DNA of 64,000 nt. It comes from Bacillota bacterium (GTDB lineage: Bacteria; Bacillota; Clostridia; Tissierellales; Sedimentibacteraceae). Shown piece by piece: positions 9,377 through 17,485 of the stretch. The position numbers and the translations under genes are program-made. The notes under the pieces were generated by a model that did not search any database, was not told where the DNA came from, and was given only the letters and a program-made list of their open reading frames with translations. The DNA is taken from positions 62,001-126,000 of the forward strand of contig JAEWJT010000017.1 of assembly GCA_023386345.1 (NCBI GenBank), given 5' to 3'. Within the stretch, counting starts at the first letter, position 1; the number at the start of each line of letters is the position of its first letter.

Positions 9377-11752
9377 ATGAAAATAAAATTACAAAAAATG
9401 ATTGCAATGTTTCTTTTAATATTGCTAATTTTACCTATGCTCACATCTACTGCTAACGCTTTTGAATACTCAGATGTTTTAAGTGAAAGTACAAGAGAAA
9501 TCTTGAAAATTTTATCAGTATATGGCTTGATGGATGGTCACGATTCTGAAAGCTTTAAACCAGGAAATTGCGTTACAAAAGCTGAGATGGCTAAGATAGC
9601 TACAGTTTTATTAGGCTATGAGGAATTTACTAGAGGAATGGAATCGAGCTATTCAGATATGAAAGGTCACTGGGCTGAAAGATATGTTGATATAATCAAT
9701 GAACTAGGTATTTTAAAAGGTAATGATGATAATACCTACGAACCTAATAAGTATATCACTTATACAGAATCTATAATTGCTATATTAAAAGTATTAGGAT
9801 ATAAAGACTCAGCTGTTTCTAATAACAGTGTTGAAGGCTATATGAGTTTAGCGAAGGATTTAGGATTACTTAAAAATTTAAATAATCCAAGTATATATAT
9901 GACAAGAGAAAGCTTGGCAAATCTTGTATATAATGCTTTATTTACTAATACTGTCGAGATAAAAAACGATAAGCTTAATTCAACAGGTAAAGTTCTTATT
10001 AACAACATAGGAAAAAAGGTAACTGAGAAAATAGACGATGTTTTTGCACTTAATCATTCATATATTGATTTAAGTGATTATATGTTAAATGTTTGTGATG
10101 TTTATTATAATATTAGTGGCAAAATACTTCTTATAGAAAAACCATTATATAAGTCTATAGAGGGATATGTTACATCTGCAGTATCTACAAATATAATTTT
10201 TTTAAGTGATAGCTTCAAAAATAAGAGTCAATATAATTTGAGTGGTGTACCAGTTATTTTTAACGGTTTAAAAACTAGAATAACAAACGAGGATTTAAAA
10301 AACTCTCATGTAAAACTCTTGATTGATAATAATTCGGATATTATAGGTGCAGTTGTTTATAAAATAACTGATAAAGCAGTCATTGATGCGAGGTCCTTGT
10401 ACAAGAATGGAGATGCAAGCTTTGCAGGTAAAACTCTTCCTAAGATTGATGGCAAGGTTTCACTTGAACGTGTGAAAGTAACAGGTGATGCAACAGACCT
10501 TTATGATATACAAGAAGATGATTTAGTATATTTCTATGAGACAAAGGAAGATAAAAACAATAAGAGCATTTTAACTGTTAATGTAATTAGAAAATATGTT
10601 GTAGGTAATTATGATGGAAGAGGAATGATTTCATATGAGGATTTCTTCACTATAAGCACACGAAATTACAGATTAAATCCTGAATTTAGGATGAAAGAGG
10701 ATTTATCGTTTGGAGATAGCATAAAGGCAATATTAGATGTAGATAGTAAAATAATCGAAGCTAAGATATTGAAATACAATAAAGAGCCAGAAAAATACGG
10801 AATGGTAATTGATGTTAAAAATGCTGCATCCAATCAATTACCAACAATCACTATTATAAATCAACAAGGAAACACAGTAAGTCTTGAACTAAGAGAGAAT
10901 AGCGGTGAAGTTTCAAAAGAAATAATTGACAGAAGTCCAAAGTACTGGACAGCTTTAAATAAAGGTAATTTTGTGAAATATGATTTATATGATAATGATA
11001 GTATTAAAATAATTAAAAAAATAGATAGTATTAATGTAGCAGGCGATTATAACAATAAAACTGGTACTTTGAGCAACCAAAACGGAAATATTGGCTTAAA
11101 TACTGCTATTGTTCAGCTTATTAATAATAAATATGAAAAGATTAATAGATCGAACTTAGGAAACTATATAGAGGGAAAGGCAGTTTTTAGTTCAGCTGGT
11201 ATAGCTGAGATACTTGTTTTGGATAAGAACTATACAAAAACAACAGAGACTCAAACACAAGTAACTCCGACACCAGAAAATCCAAATCCTGTTGTAACAC
11301 CACCTGTTAACAATAAATTTTCAGGTACAATTTATGGTGCGATACAGACAATAAGTGGTAATACTGGTTCTGAAAAAGTAAAGCTTTTTAATTCCTCAAG
11401 CACCTATAGCGTAGATAAAAACTTAAATAAAAGTGTAAAGAACTTTAAAAATCAGTTTGTTAAGCTTGTAATTACTAATAATGTCGTAACGGATATCGTA
11501 GCTTATTCAGCTGAAATTTCAAAGAGCAAGGTAACTGCTATATATAGCGGACAGCTGCAAATTGATGGTATATCCTATGTTGAGTATTCTAAAGGAGTTT
11601 TAGTATTCACATGTAATTATGATGATTCTGGAAATATTACATCATTTAGCGCAGCTTCAGTAAACGATATAAAGATTAATTCAACACTTAAATTTTATAA
11701 TATAAATAAAAATTATAATGGTGTTATGGATATAATAATAATATATAATTAA
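9377..11752 (+). CDS. S-layer homology (SLH) domain surface protein
   Basis: A 791-residue exported protein. The signal peptide (basic MKIKLQK, a hydrophobic stretch, cleavage near TANA-FEY) is followed by three SLH-like repeats between about residues 28 and 190, for example YSDMKGHWAERYVDIINELG. SLH triplets anchor proteins to pyruvylated secondary cell-wall polymers. The remaining 600 residues are beta-rich and unassigned, with a proline/threonine linker near 640 (TPTPENPNPVVTPPVNN). AAAGGAG at 9361-9367 precedes ATG 9377. It ends at a strong terminator and is therefore a single-gene unit. The function of the large central part is unknown. Confidence 0.88.
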   Translation: MKIKLQKMIAMFLLILLILPMLTSTANAFEYSDVLSESTREILKILSVYGLMDGHDSESFKPGNCVTKAEMAKIATVLLGYEEFTRGMESSYSDMKGHWAERYVDIINELGILKGNDDNTYEPNKYITYTESIIAILKVLGYKDSAVSNNSVEGYMSLAKDLGLLKNLNNPSIYMTRESLANLVYNALFTNTVEIKNDKLNSTGKVLINNIGKKVTEKIDDVFALNHSYIDLSDYMLNVCDVYYNISGKILLIEKPLYKSIEGYVTSAVSTNIIFLSDSFKNKSQYNLSGVPVIFNGLKTRITNEDLKNSHVKLLIDNNSDIIGAVVYKITDKAVIDARSLYKNGDASFAGKTLPKIDGKVSLERVKVTGDATDLYDIQEDDLVYFYETKEDKNNKSILTVNVIRKYVVGNYDGRGMISYEDFFTISTRNYRLNPEFRMKEDLSFGDSIKAILDVDSKIIEAKILKYNKEPEKYGMVIDVKNAASNQLPTITIINQQGNTVSLELRENSGEVSKEIIDRSPKYWTALNKGNFVKYDLYDNDSIKIIKKIDSINVAGDYNNKTGTLSNQNGNIGLNTAIVQLINNKYEKINRSNLGNYIEGKAVFSSAGIAEILVLDKNYTKTTETQTQVTPTPENPNPVVTPPVNNKFSGTIYGAIQTISGNTGSEKVKLFNSSSTYSVDKNLNKSVKNFKNQFVKLVITNNVVTDIVAYSAEISKSKVTAIYSGQLQIDGISYVEYSKGVLVFTCNYDDSGNITSFSAASVNDIKINSTLKFYNINKNYNGVMDIIIIYN

Positions 11753-11767
11753 ATATTTAAAGACTAT

Positions 11768-11803
11768 AAGGACAGTGAGTATATTTTAACTGTCCTTTTT
11801 TTG
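11768..11803 (+). terminator. intrinsic terminator after the SLH gene
   Basis: AAGGACAGT (11768-11776) pairs with ACTGTCCTT (11789-11797), followed by a T run. Confidence 0.9.
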
Positions 11804-11974
11804 TTTGTTAAAGGACATTTGATATGTGTCTATTTTATGTCAAATAATGTTAGTTTATAAAGACTTTTTGCATATGGTAAAAAATACCAGTGACAAAGTT
11901 ACATATAAAAAAAATAATCATGGTAAAATAATAAAAAATATGTTAATATTTTTATAAGGGTTAAATTTATTGGC

Positions 11975-12008
11975 AGTATAAATTTCTTAGCATCGCTAAG
12001 ACTATACT
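11975..12008 (+). other. hairpin upstream of the glutaredoxin-like gene
   Basis: AGTATA...TATACT (11975-11980 / 12003-12008) encloses CTTAGC...GCTAAG (11986-11991 / 11995-12000) with a three-base loop. There is no T run, so it may be a leader stem or protein site. The rest of 11804-12046 is AT-rich with nothing recognisable. Confidence 0.35.
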
Positions 12009-12046
12009 ACAATAATAAAAAATATAATTATTTAATGGAGGTACTG

Positions 12047-12271
12047 ATGAAAAATATTACAGTTTATACAAGTAACACTTGCCCATACTGCTTTCAGGTA
12101 AAGGATTATCTTAAGGAAAAAAATGTTTCATTTACAGAGAAAAACATATCAACAGATACGGAAGCAAGAAAAGATTTAATATCAAAAGGATTTATGGGAG
12201 TCCCAGTAATTTACATTGACGACGAGGCTGTTGTAGGATTTGACAAAGATAAATTAGAACAGTTATTGTAA
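12047..12271 (+). CDS. glutaredoxin-like thiol-disulfide protein
   Basis: A 74-residue single-domain thioredoxin-fold protein with the redox motif CPYC at residues 12-15 and the cis-proline segment MGVPVIYID. It is the size of NrdH/glutaredoxin-like proteins, which pass electrons from reductases to target disulfides. The start at 12047 is chosen because the upstream in-frame ATG (12035) lies over the ribosome binding site GGAGG (12037-12041), five nt before ATG 12047. It is transcribed alone, towards a DUF1858 gene, with a shared terminator between them. Confidence 0.92.
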   Translation: MKNITVYTSNTCPYCFQVKDYLKEKNVSFTEKNISTDTEARKDLISKGFMGVPVIYIDDEAVVGFDKDKLEQLL

Positions 12272-12272
12272 T

Positions 12273-12309
12273 AAAAATATACAGGTAAATTTTTACCTGT
12301 ATATTTTTT
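12273..12309. terminator. bidirectional terminator between convergent genes
   Basis: AAATATACAGGTAAA pairs with the following TTTACCTGTATATTT and has T or A runs on both sides, so it can serve both the glutaredoxin-like gene (+) and the DUF1858 gene (-). Confidence 0.85.
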
Positions 12310-12333
12310 ATGTTCACCAAAAATTGGTGTTTC

Positions 12334-12519
12334 TTATTTATTTAATGCCTCAACTAAGTTATCTACATTTATTCCGTGAACTGCTGCTGCTTCTTCAAGT
12401 GTTTCCATTTGTGCACTTGGGCAACCTATACATCCAAGTCCAAATGACATTAAAATTGCTGCTGCATCAGCATTTTCTTTCAAAATGTCACGAATTATCA
12501 TATCTCTAGTAACTGCCAT
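12334..12519 (-). CDS. DUF1858 / redox-disulfide domain small protein
   Basis: A 61-residue protein of the DUF1858 type (often called hybrid-cluster-protein-associated redox disulfide domain). The pattern DILKENADAAAILMSFGLG followed by CIGC (Cys30 and Cys33) and the helical end VHGINVDNLVEALNK is complete. The family's exact role is unknown; redox or Fe-S partnership is the usual suggestion. AGGAGGAAA lies just upstream of its ATG. It faces a glutaredoxin-like gene, which fits a redox theme but is only positional evidence. Confidence 0.88.
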   Translation of the reverse strand: MAVTRDMIIRDILKENADAAAILMSFGLGCIGCPSAQMETLEEAAAVHGINVDNLVEALNK

Positions 12520-12539
12520 TATAATTTCCTCCTATATAT

Positions 12540-12874
12540 AAATTTGATATTGTTAATATATCTAACAAGATAAATTATATACCTTTTAACAAAATAAATC
12601 AATATTAAATATTTTGTGATATATGGACTAATATAGTTACATTATTTTACTTTCGTTTATATAGAGCTAATCAAGGTTGTTTGATTCTTTCTATGTTCTA
12701 TCCTTTAGCCTCTAAAATATTCGCTTTATTACATGTAAATATTTGATAATTGTATTCTTTCAAGGAAAAATCGCTTATATAATTTATATATTAAAATTAT
12801 TGAAAAAAATTTTATATAATGTTAAAATTATGTACAAGATACTATTGAAAAAATCTTTAGGAAGGTAACAAGTT
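12540..12874. other. intergenic region without recognised gene
   Basis: Very AT-rich spacer between divergent genes. I see no coding sequence, tRNA or riboswitch. It must carry the promoters for DUF1858 (-) and the TfoX-domain gene (+), but no clear -35/-10 pair can be assigned. Confidence 0.4.
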
Positions 12875-13132
12875 ATGAGTGAATTATCAAAACTTATAAA
12901 CATCGGAAAACAAGTAGAACAACAGCTTTTGCAAGTAGGTATTGACACACCAGAAAAACTAAAAGAAACAGGTAGTAAACAGGCTTGGCTTAAAATCAAG
13001 GCTATAGATCCATCCGCTTGTTATAATCGTCTATGTGCTTTGGAGGGAGCAATTCAAGGTATAAGGTGGCATCATCTAAAAGAAGATGTTAAACAAGAAC
13101 TTAAGGAGTTTTATAACAGTTTTAAATTATAA
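12875..13132 (+). CDS. TfoX C-terminal domain protein
   Basis: An 85-residue protein that matches the stand-alone TfoX C-terminal domain: a helix-hairpin-helix-like start (LINIGKQVEQQLLQVGIDTP), the segment AWLKIKAIDPSACYNRLCAL and GIRWHHLKEDVKQELKEFY. In proteobacteria the full TfoX (Sxy) promotes competence; isolated C-terminal domains are common in Firmicutes and have no settled function. AGGAAGG precedes ATG 12875. It stands alone upstream of a gene remnant. Confidence 0.85.
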   Translation: MSELSKLINIGKQVEQQLLQVGIDTPEKLKETGSKQAWLKIKAIDPSACYNRLCALEGAIQGIRWHHLKEDVKQELKEFYNSFKL

Positions 13133-13202
13133 CTACATTAATATTTGATTTAAAATAGAGTAGGTATATAAAACTATATTAGATTTATATAGTTAGCAAT
13201 AG

Positions 13203-13313
13203 TTTTTTTGGAAAAGAGTGTGCTATATTATTGGAAACCATCATTCTAAAGATAAAATCGATGGAACGGATTTTCAAATAGTTTGGGATGCCGATCAAAT
13301 GGAGCAAATATAG
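13203..13313 (+). pseudogene. remnant of an HD-domain phosphohydrolase gene
   Basis: The frame from about 13203 reads WKRVCYIIGNHHSKDKIDG followed by TDFQIVWDADQMEQI and a stop at 13311-13313. This looks like the second-histidine region of HD-superfamily proteins (consensus like IGHHH..IDG.DFQILVEAD). No start, first HD motif or ribosome binding site remains, so it is a decayed fragment. The rest of 13133-13408 holds nothing else recognisable. Confidence 0.6.
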
Positions 13314-13408
13314 ATAAGGCTAGCTGAGCGTATATTATTAGCATTATTTTATATATAAATTTAAAATATGATTAAAGGGAATTTATGAAACGAATTTGAG
13401 GTGATTTT

Positions 13409-13696
13409 GTGGAAAAACATTTATTATTTCTATTATCAATGATTGTTGTTGCTTTAATAGTTACATTTTTAAAAATAAAATTTCAAATTTCAAACAAAGT
13501 ATGGTCTTTATTTAAAATTGAGAAAGATTATGTTAAGGTCATACTATCTTTGGTGTTTACTGTAATTCTATCAATAACTGCCTCGTTTATTTGTGAAAAA
13601 TTATATGCTTCGGATTTTATAAGAAGAATTATAAGTGGAGCTATGGCTGGAGTAGTTTTTCTATTGCTACCATCTACAGTTGAAAATAGAAAGTAA
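13409..13696 (+). CDS. small membrane protein of unknown function
   Basis: A 95-residue protein with three predicted membrane spans (about 3-20, 44-66 and 72-88) and a basic loop (SDFIRRI). The start is GTG at 13409, preceded by GAGGTGA. I do not recognise the family. It sits upstream of a GNAT gene with about 60 nt between them and may share a transcript with it. Confidence 0.6.
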   Translation: MEKHLLFLLSMIVVALIVTFLKIKFQISNKVWSLFKIEKDYVKVILSLVFTVILSITASFICEKLYASDFIRRIISGAMAGVVFLLLPSTVENRK

Positions 13697-13758
13697 ATAT
13701 TTTTGTCTATTTAGATAAATTAGAATTGAATTATCATTTAAAAAGGAGGACTATTAAT

Positions 13759-14373
13759 ATGAATTATATAATTAAAAATGTTTCATCCAAACAAGACCTT
13801 GAAAAGACATTTGATTTCTATAAAATGATTTTTAAAGGTATGTCTCATGTAGATGTTGAAAATCCAGAATACTCCCTTGAAAAATGGGAAGAACGGATGA
13901 AAAATCACAGTGATTTAATGCTGTATGCAAGTTTAGACAGTGAAGTAATAGGTATTGTTTTTGGTAGAATTAACGATAATAACAGTGTTACAGTTGGACC
14001 AGTCGCCGTACACGAAAATTATAGAGGTAGTGGAGCAGCAAAAGAGATGATGCTTCTACTTGAGGAACGGGCGTCATATTATGGAATTAATTATATCAAT
14101 CTTGGTGCGATTGAATCTGCCGAAAGATTTTACAGCAAACTTGGATACAAAGGGTCATTGTTAATACAATCCCAAATACATAGCATAGAGCAACTGCTTT
14201 CATTAAAAAACAAATATAAGGTTGAATTTACAAATATCTATGATGGCAAAGTTAGTCAAGTATGCTTGGAATTGACAGAACCAGACAGAGATTTACAGAA
14301 AGAATATGAAACAGCTTTTCCGGGTTGCTACACTCAAATGATGTATCGAAAAAATATTGGAGCTACAAGTTAA
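13759..14373 (+). CDS. GNAT-family N-acetyltransferase
   Basis: A 204-residue acetyltransferase. The acetyl-CoA-binding motif A is clear (VGPVAVHENYRGSGAAKEM), with motif B around SAERFYSKLGYKG; an extra C-terminal region of about 60 residues follows. The substrate cannot be told from sequence. ATG 13759 is preferred over the upstream in-frame ATG (13726) because AAAAGGAGG (13741-13749) lies nine nt before it. A weak CCCC/GGGG hairpin without a T run follows the stop codon. Confidence 0.88.
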   Translation: MNYIIKNVSSKQDLEKTFDFYKMIFKGMSHVDVENPEYSLEKWEERMKNHSDLMLYASLDSEVIGIVFGRINDNNSVTVGPVAVHENYRGSGAAKEMMLLLEERASYYGINYINLGAIESAERFYSKLGYKGSLLIQSQIHSIEQLLSLKNKYKVEFTNIYDGKVSQVCLELTEPDRDLQKEYETAFPGCYTQMMYRKNIGATS

Positions 14374-14485
14374 ACCCCCATATACTAAGAGTATCTAGGG
14401 GTGAAAAAAGTCTAAGTTTTTTTGTTTGTAGCTTTTTGAAAGTACTCTCTTTCTTATCGGGACGGGCGTTATTGTAAAATAGGTG

Positions 14486-14538
14486 TATAAATATAATTAC
14501 AAAAAAGCAAGTAATGCTTGCTTGAAATTATATTTATA
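14486..14538. repeat. perfect inverted-repeat hairpin element
   Basis: A 13-bp perfect inverted repeat (TATAAATATAATT, 14486-14498 and 14526-14538) encloses a second perfect stem (AAGCAAG/CTTGCTT at 14505-14511 and 14517-14523). There is no T run after either strand, so it is not a normal terminator. It may be a leader structure of the next gene or a tiny palindromic insertion. Confidence 0.5.
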
Positions 14539-14580
14539 TGCCATTATAATTATGTTGTAAAATGAGGAGGTATTGGTTGA

Positions 14581-15411
14581 ATGAAAATAGAAGATACTTT
14601 AATAAATTTAAAAAAGAAGAATAGTTTATCACAAGATGGGACGACTATGGAAATTATTTCTGTTACAAAGGAAAATTTAGAGAAAGAGCATATTTGCTGT
14701 GCAATTTCAAGCAATATTGATTGTCAAGTTTCTGCTAAAAAAGGATGGCTTGCAGAAAGATTTGACGATGGACTTGTTTTTAAAAAATTGAATGTCCGAG
14801 GTAAATGCTTTATTGAGTATATACCTGCTGAAAAGGCATGGGCTCCAATTAAAGCTGACGGATATATGTATATAAATTGCTTATGGGTGTCAGGTCAATT
14901 TAAAGGACAGGGGTATTCTAGTTTACTTTTAGAGGAATGTATAAAAGATTCTAAAGCAAAAGAAAAGAAAGGTCTTGTAATTTTATCCTCAAAAAAGAAA
15001 ACCGGATTTCTTTCAGATCCTAAGTATTTAAAATATAAAGGTTTCAAGACAATAGACACAGCTGATCCATATTTTGAGCTTATGTATCTTCCATTTAATG
15101 AAACTGATGAAAAACCACATTTCAAAACTCATATCAAGCAAGATAACAAAACAGATAAGAGAAATGGTTTTACCTTATATTACACAAACCAATGTCCATT
15201 TACGGCAAAATATGTACCACTTCTTGAAAACATAGCAAAAAGTAAAAATATAGATTTTCAAGTAGTACATCTTGTTACAGCAGAACAGGCTCAAAACGCA
15301 CCATCTCCATATTCTACATTCAGTTTATTTTATAATGGAGAGTTTATAACACATGAAATTCTATCAGAGAAAAAGTTTGAAAAAATCTTAACTTATTTCT
15401 TGCAGAACTAG
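14581..15411 (+). CDS. YoaP-like GNAT acetyltransferase with C-terminal thioredoxin-like domain
   Basis: A 276-residue two-domain protein resembling Bacillus YoaP. Residues 20-165 are a GNAT domain (EKEHICCAISS at the start, then NCLWVSGQFKGQGYSSLLLE as the CoA motif). Residues 190-276 form the YoaP-type domain, which is thioredoxin-like in appearance (YYTNQCPFTAKYVPLLENIA), with one cysteine instead of CxxC. GAGGAGG (14564-14570) is 10 nt before ATG 14581; family members usually begin at the equivalent of ATG 14647, so the first 22 residues are less certain. The substrate is unknown. Confidence 0.85.
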   Translation: MKIEDTLINLKKKNSLSQDGTTMEIISVTKENLEKEHICCAISSNIDCQVSAKKGWLAERFDDGLVFKKLNVRGKCFIEYIPAEKAWAPIKADGYMYINCLWVSGQFKGQGYSSLLLEECIKDSKAKEKKGLVILSSKKKTGFLSDPKYLKYKGFKTIDTADPYFELMYLPFNETDEKPHFKTHIKQDNKTDKRNGFTLYYTNQCPFTAKYVPLLENIAKSKNIDFQVVHLVTAEQAQNAPSPYSTFSLFYNGEFITHEILSEKKFEKILTYFLQN

Positions 15412-15645
15412 TGAGAAAAGTAGATTTCAAAATGCTTTTACTGTTTGAAATTTAGCTCTTGAAGTTGCCGTTTCTGACATATTGGCAAATCTGCCTCTTC
15501 TATTACTCACTGCTTGCTTTCATCTGATACGTTTGACCTGGAAATCTGTACTTCTTTTCTTCGAAAACACTAAAGAAAAAAGCTAATGAAGTTGTTTATA
15601 GTCTTATTTTAGTGTACCTAGTATTTTCACACTGCTACATCACAT

Positions 15646-16611
15646 TTACATTTTGTATGCTAATCCAAAAATCAAGTCTGCAATTTGCTTTTTTGTACCC
15701 TCAATCAAATTAACACCGACAAACCGACCTTTGACACCACTGTTCAAATTGGTGTGAAACTCATGAATCAACCCATCAATCAAACGCATTTTTTCGGCAT
15801 ATCCATTCGCACGAGTCCAGTTCTTTATAAACGCATTGAAGATAGCAGTCGCTGCACCTGATGGCATATTTTCTGTGCGAAATGAGCGCATATAATCACG
15901 GAATATATATTGATATCCGCATGAACATTCGAGTAGTTTGCTAATACTTTCAATTTGTAAAATCTCACCGCAATGATGACATTTGAGCTTACCACTTTCA
16001 ATCAATAAACGTTCATCTCTTCCCTGCAAACATCGTACATACAATGTATAACCAACTTCATCGACTAGATTTTCATCAGAAAAACCTTTCGCATCATTTT
16101 CATATAGCCTTATCAACATTTGACGCGAGAGTTTTGGTGACCAGCGATATTTATTGAATTTCTCTTTATCGATTTTGTCGGATATAGTAGTAAGTTCATT
16201 CTGCTCACGTTCGATACGTCTTTTATTGTTCTGTTTCTGCTTTTCTTTTTTAACAGCAACAATTCGTTCAAAACGCTCTTTGTAATCATCATAAAGTGAA
16301 TCAACTAGCTTTAGTGCTTTTTTCAAGCTGACATCATCATTCACCAAAATATTTTGCACACAAAATGCACCATCATCCATCGACACATGGCTCAATAGAT
16401 TTACCGAATAACGACCGAAAGCATATACCCAACCATCAGTTTCGGTGTAAGTCGGCGGTTTGCACCCTACATCATATTCGTGAGCAAGATGTTGTGAAAA
16501 TTCTCCGAATAATGCTCCGACACCATCAGGTAGAAATGATATTATTTCGTTTATACCTGGACGATTTTGTTTTCCTTTTTTATGCAATGTTTTCCATGTT
16601 TCCGAACTCAT
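15646..16611 (-). CDS. unknown protein with zinc-ribbon motif
   Basis: I do not recognise this 321-residue protein. It has a central charged, probably coiled-coil stretch (about 115-155, ERFERIVAVKKEKQKQNNK) and a zinc-ribbon-like motif (CHHC near 212 with ECSCG near 230). No membrane segment or signal peptide is present. GGAGGAATT precedes its ATG. Its base composition looks clearly richer in G+C than its neighbours, and it lies between gene-poor flanks next to a tRNA gene, which suggests horizontal acquisition. A DNA- or RNA-binding role is possible from the zinc ribbon but unproven. Confidence 0.7.
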   Translation of the reverse strand: MSSETWKTLHKKGKQNRPGINEIISFLPDGVGALFGEFSQHLAHEYDVGCKPPTYTETDGWVYAFGRYSVNLLSHVSMDDGAFCVQNILVNDDVSLKKALKLVDSLYDDYKERFERIVAVKKEKQKQNNKRRIEREQNELTTISDKIDKEKFNKYRWSPKLSRQMLIRLYENDAKGFSDENLVDEVGYTLYVRCLQGRDERLLIESGKLKCHHCGEILQIESISKLLECSCGYQYIFRDYMRSFRTENMPSGAATAIFNAFIKNWTRANGYAEKMRLIDGLIHEFHTNLNSGVKGRFVGVNLIEGTKKQIADLIFGLAYKM

Positions 16612-17153
16612 AATTCCTCCATTAAATTTTCTTTGACAAAATGATTGTCATTTAGTTTCATTTCGCGAATTTCTCTATTGCTTTGTGGTATAATTCCAGA
16701 GCAGTCAAGGTACTGCTTTCTTGATACATTTCAGTAGCAATAAAATCTGTGTTCAATTTTTTATTTGTTATACTTTCCAAATTTTTCGAAAGCTTGTTTT
16801 TGTTAAATATATCTTCTATATTTTTTTATAAATTAATAATTATTTTCTGCTCTTTTCCTATATCTCAGTTGTATAAATCCGATAATTGCGTATCGTAACT
16901 TTAAAAATAGGAACAATAGCATTGAAATTAATATAATGGTTATAAAAGTAGCGAACCATCTCTTAATTTATTATATCAAATATTATTTCATTAAACAATT
17001 AAATTTTCCAATAATTAACTAATAGTTTAAAAATATACTTTTCACAACTTGTACCCCCGAACCATTGCATTTATAGCCAATCATGCTTTCAATTCCTCGT
17101 AAATCTCGAAAGTTTAAATTCTTTCCAAAAATTACATCCATAAAAATGAATGC
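16612..17153. other. gene-poor region beside tRNA-Ser
   Basis: About 540 nt with no intact gene on either strand. It contains the promoter side of the minus-strand zinc-ribbon gene and AT-rich sequence. I see no integrase or transposase fragment that I can name. Confidence 0.4.
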
Positions 17154-17184
17154 AAAAAAACACCGATTTTTCGGTGTTTTTGTC
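17154..17184 (-). terminator. terminator downstream of tRNA-Ser
   Basis: AAAAACACCGA (17156-17166) pairs with TCGGTGTTTTT (17171-17181). On the minus strand the stem is followed by a run of T, placing it about 60 nt beyond the tRNA 3' end. Confidence 0.85.
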
Positions 17185-17245
17185 TTCTGTACATATTGGA
17201 AATCCTATGCTTTTCACAAACAATATCCATTTTGTACACATCATA

Positions 17246-17336
17246 TGGCGGACAGGAAAGGATTTGAACCTTCGCGACACGTTAGCGTCCTACAAGCTTT
17301 CCAAGCATGCCTCTTCAACCACTTGAGTACCTGTCC
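17246..17336 (-). tRNA. tRNA-Ser (anticodon GGA)
   Basis: Read on the minus strand, the acceptor stem GGACAGG (17330-17336) pairs with CCTGTCC (17250-17256), followed by an encoded GCCA end. The anticodon loop TTGGAAA gives GGA, which reads UCC/UCU serine codons. The long variable arm typical of class II tRNAs is present, as is the T-arm GGTTCAAATCC. The anticodon stem has one T-T mismatch in its middle pair, a small oddity. Confidence 0.95.
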
Positions 17337-17437
17337 ATATTAGAATTATTTTTAAAATTGTTTTAACCTTTATAATTATAGCATAATATTTTGTTTTTGC
17401 AATCTTTTTTTGCAGGTATTCATATAAATTCAGATAA

Positions 17438-17482
17438 ATAAAAAATTAGCGAAGAGCTTCATTGATACAACTCTTCGCTATA
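17438..17482 (-). terminator. terminator after the LysM-GH18 gene
   Basis: TAGCGAAGAG (17447-17456) pairs with CTCTTCGCTA (17471-17480); on the minus strand it is followed by a T-rich tract. Confidence 0.88.
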
Positions 17483-17485
17483 TTT

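Noticed and set aside
12035..12046. Longer start for the glutaredoxin-like gene
   Set aside because: The upstream ATG overlaps the ribosome binding site that serves ATG 12047. Similar cases at 13726, 34831, 43826 and 62879 were rejected for the same reason.
14378..14405. CCCC/GGGG hairpin after the GNAT gene as a terminator
   Set aside because: The stem has an internal loop and is followed by A residues rather than a T run.
17083..17343. Plus-strand open frame ending in a typical 'ADRKGFEPSRH' stretch
   Set aside because: It is the antisense translation of tRNA-Ser(GGA) and its terminator, a well-known artefact.
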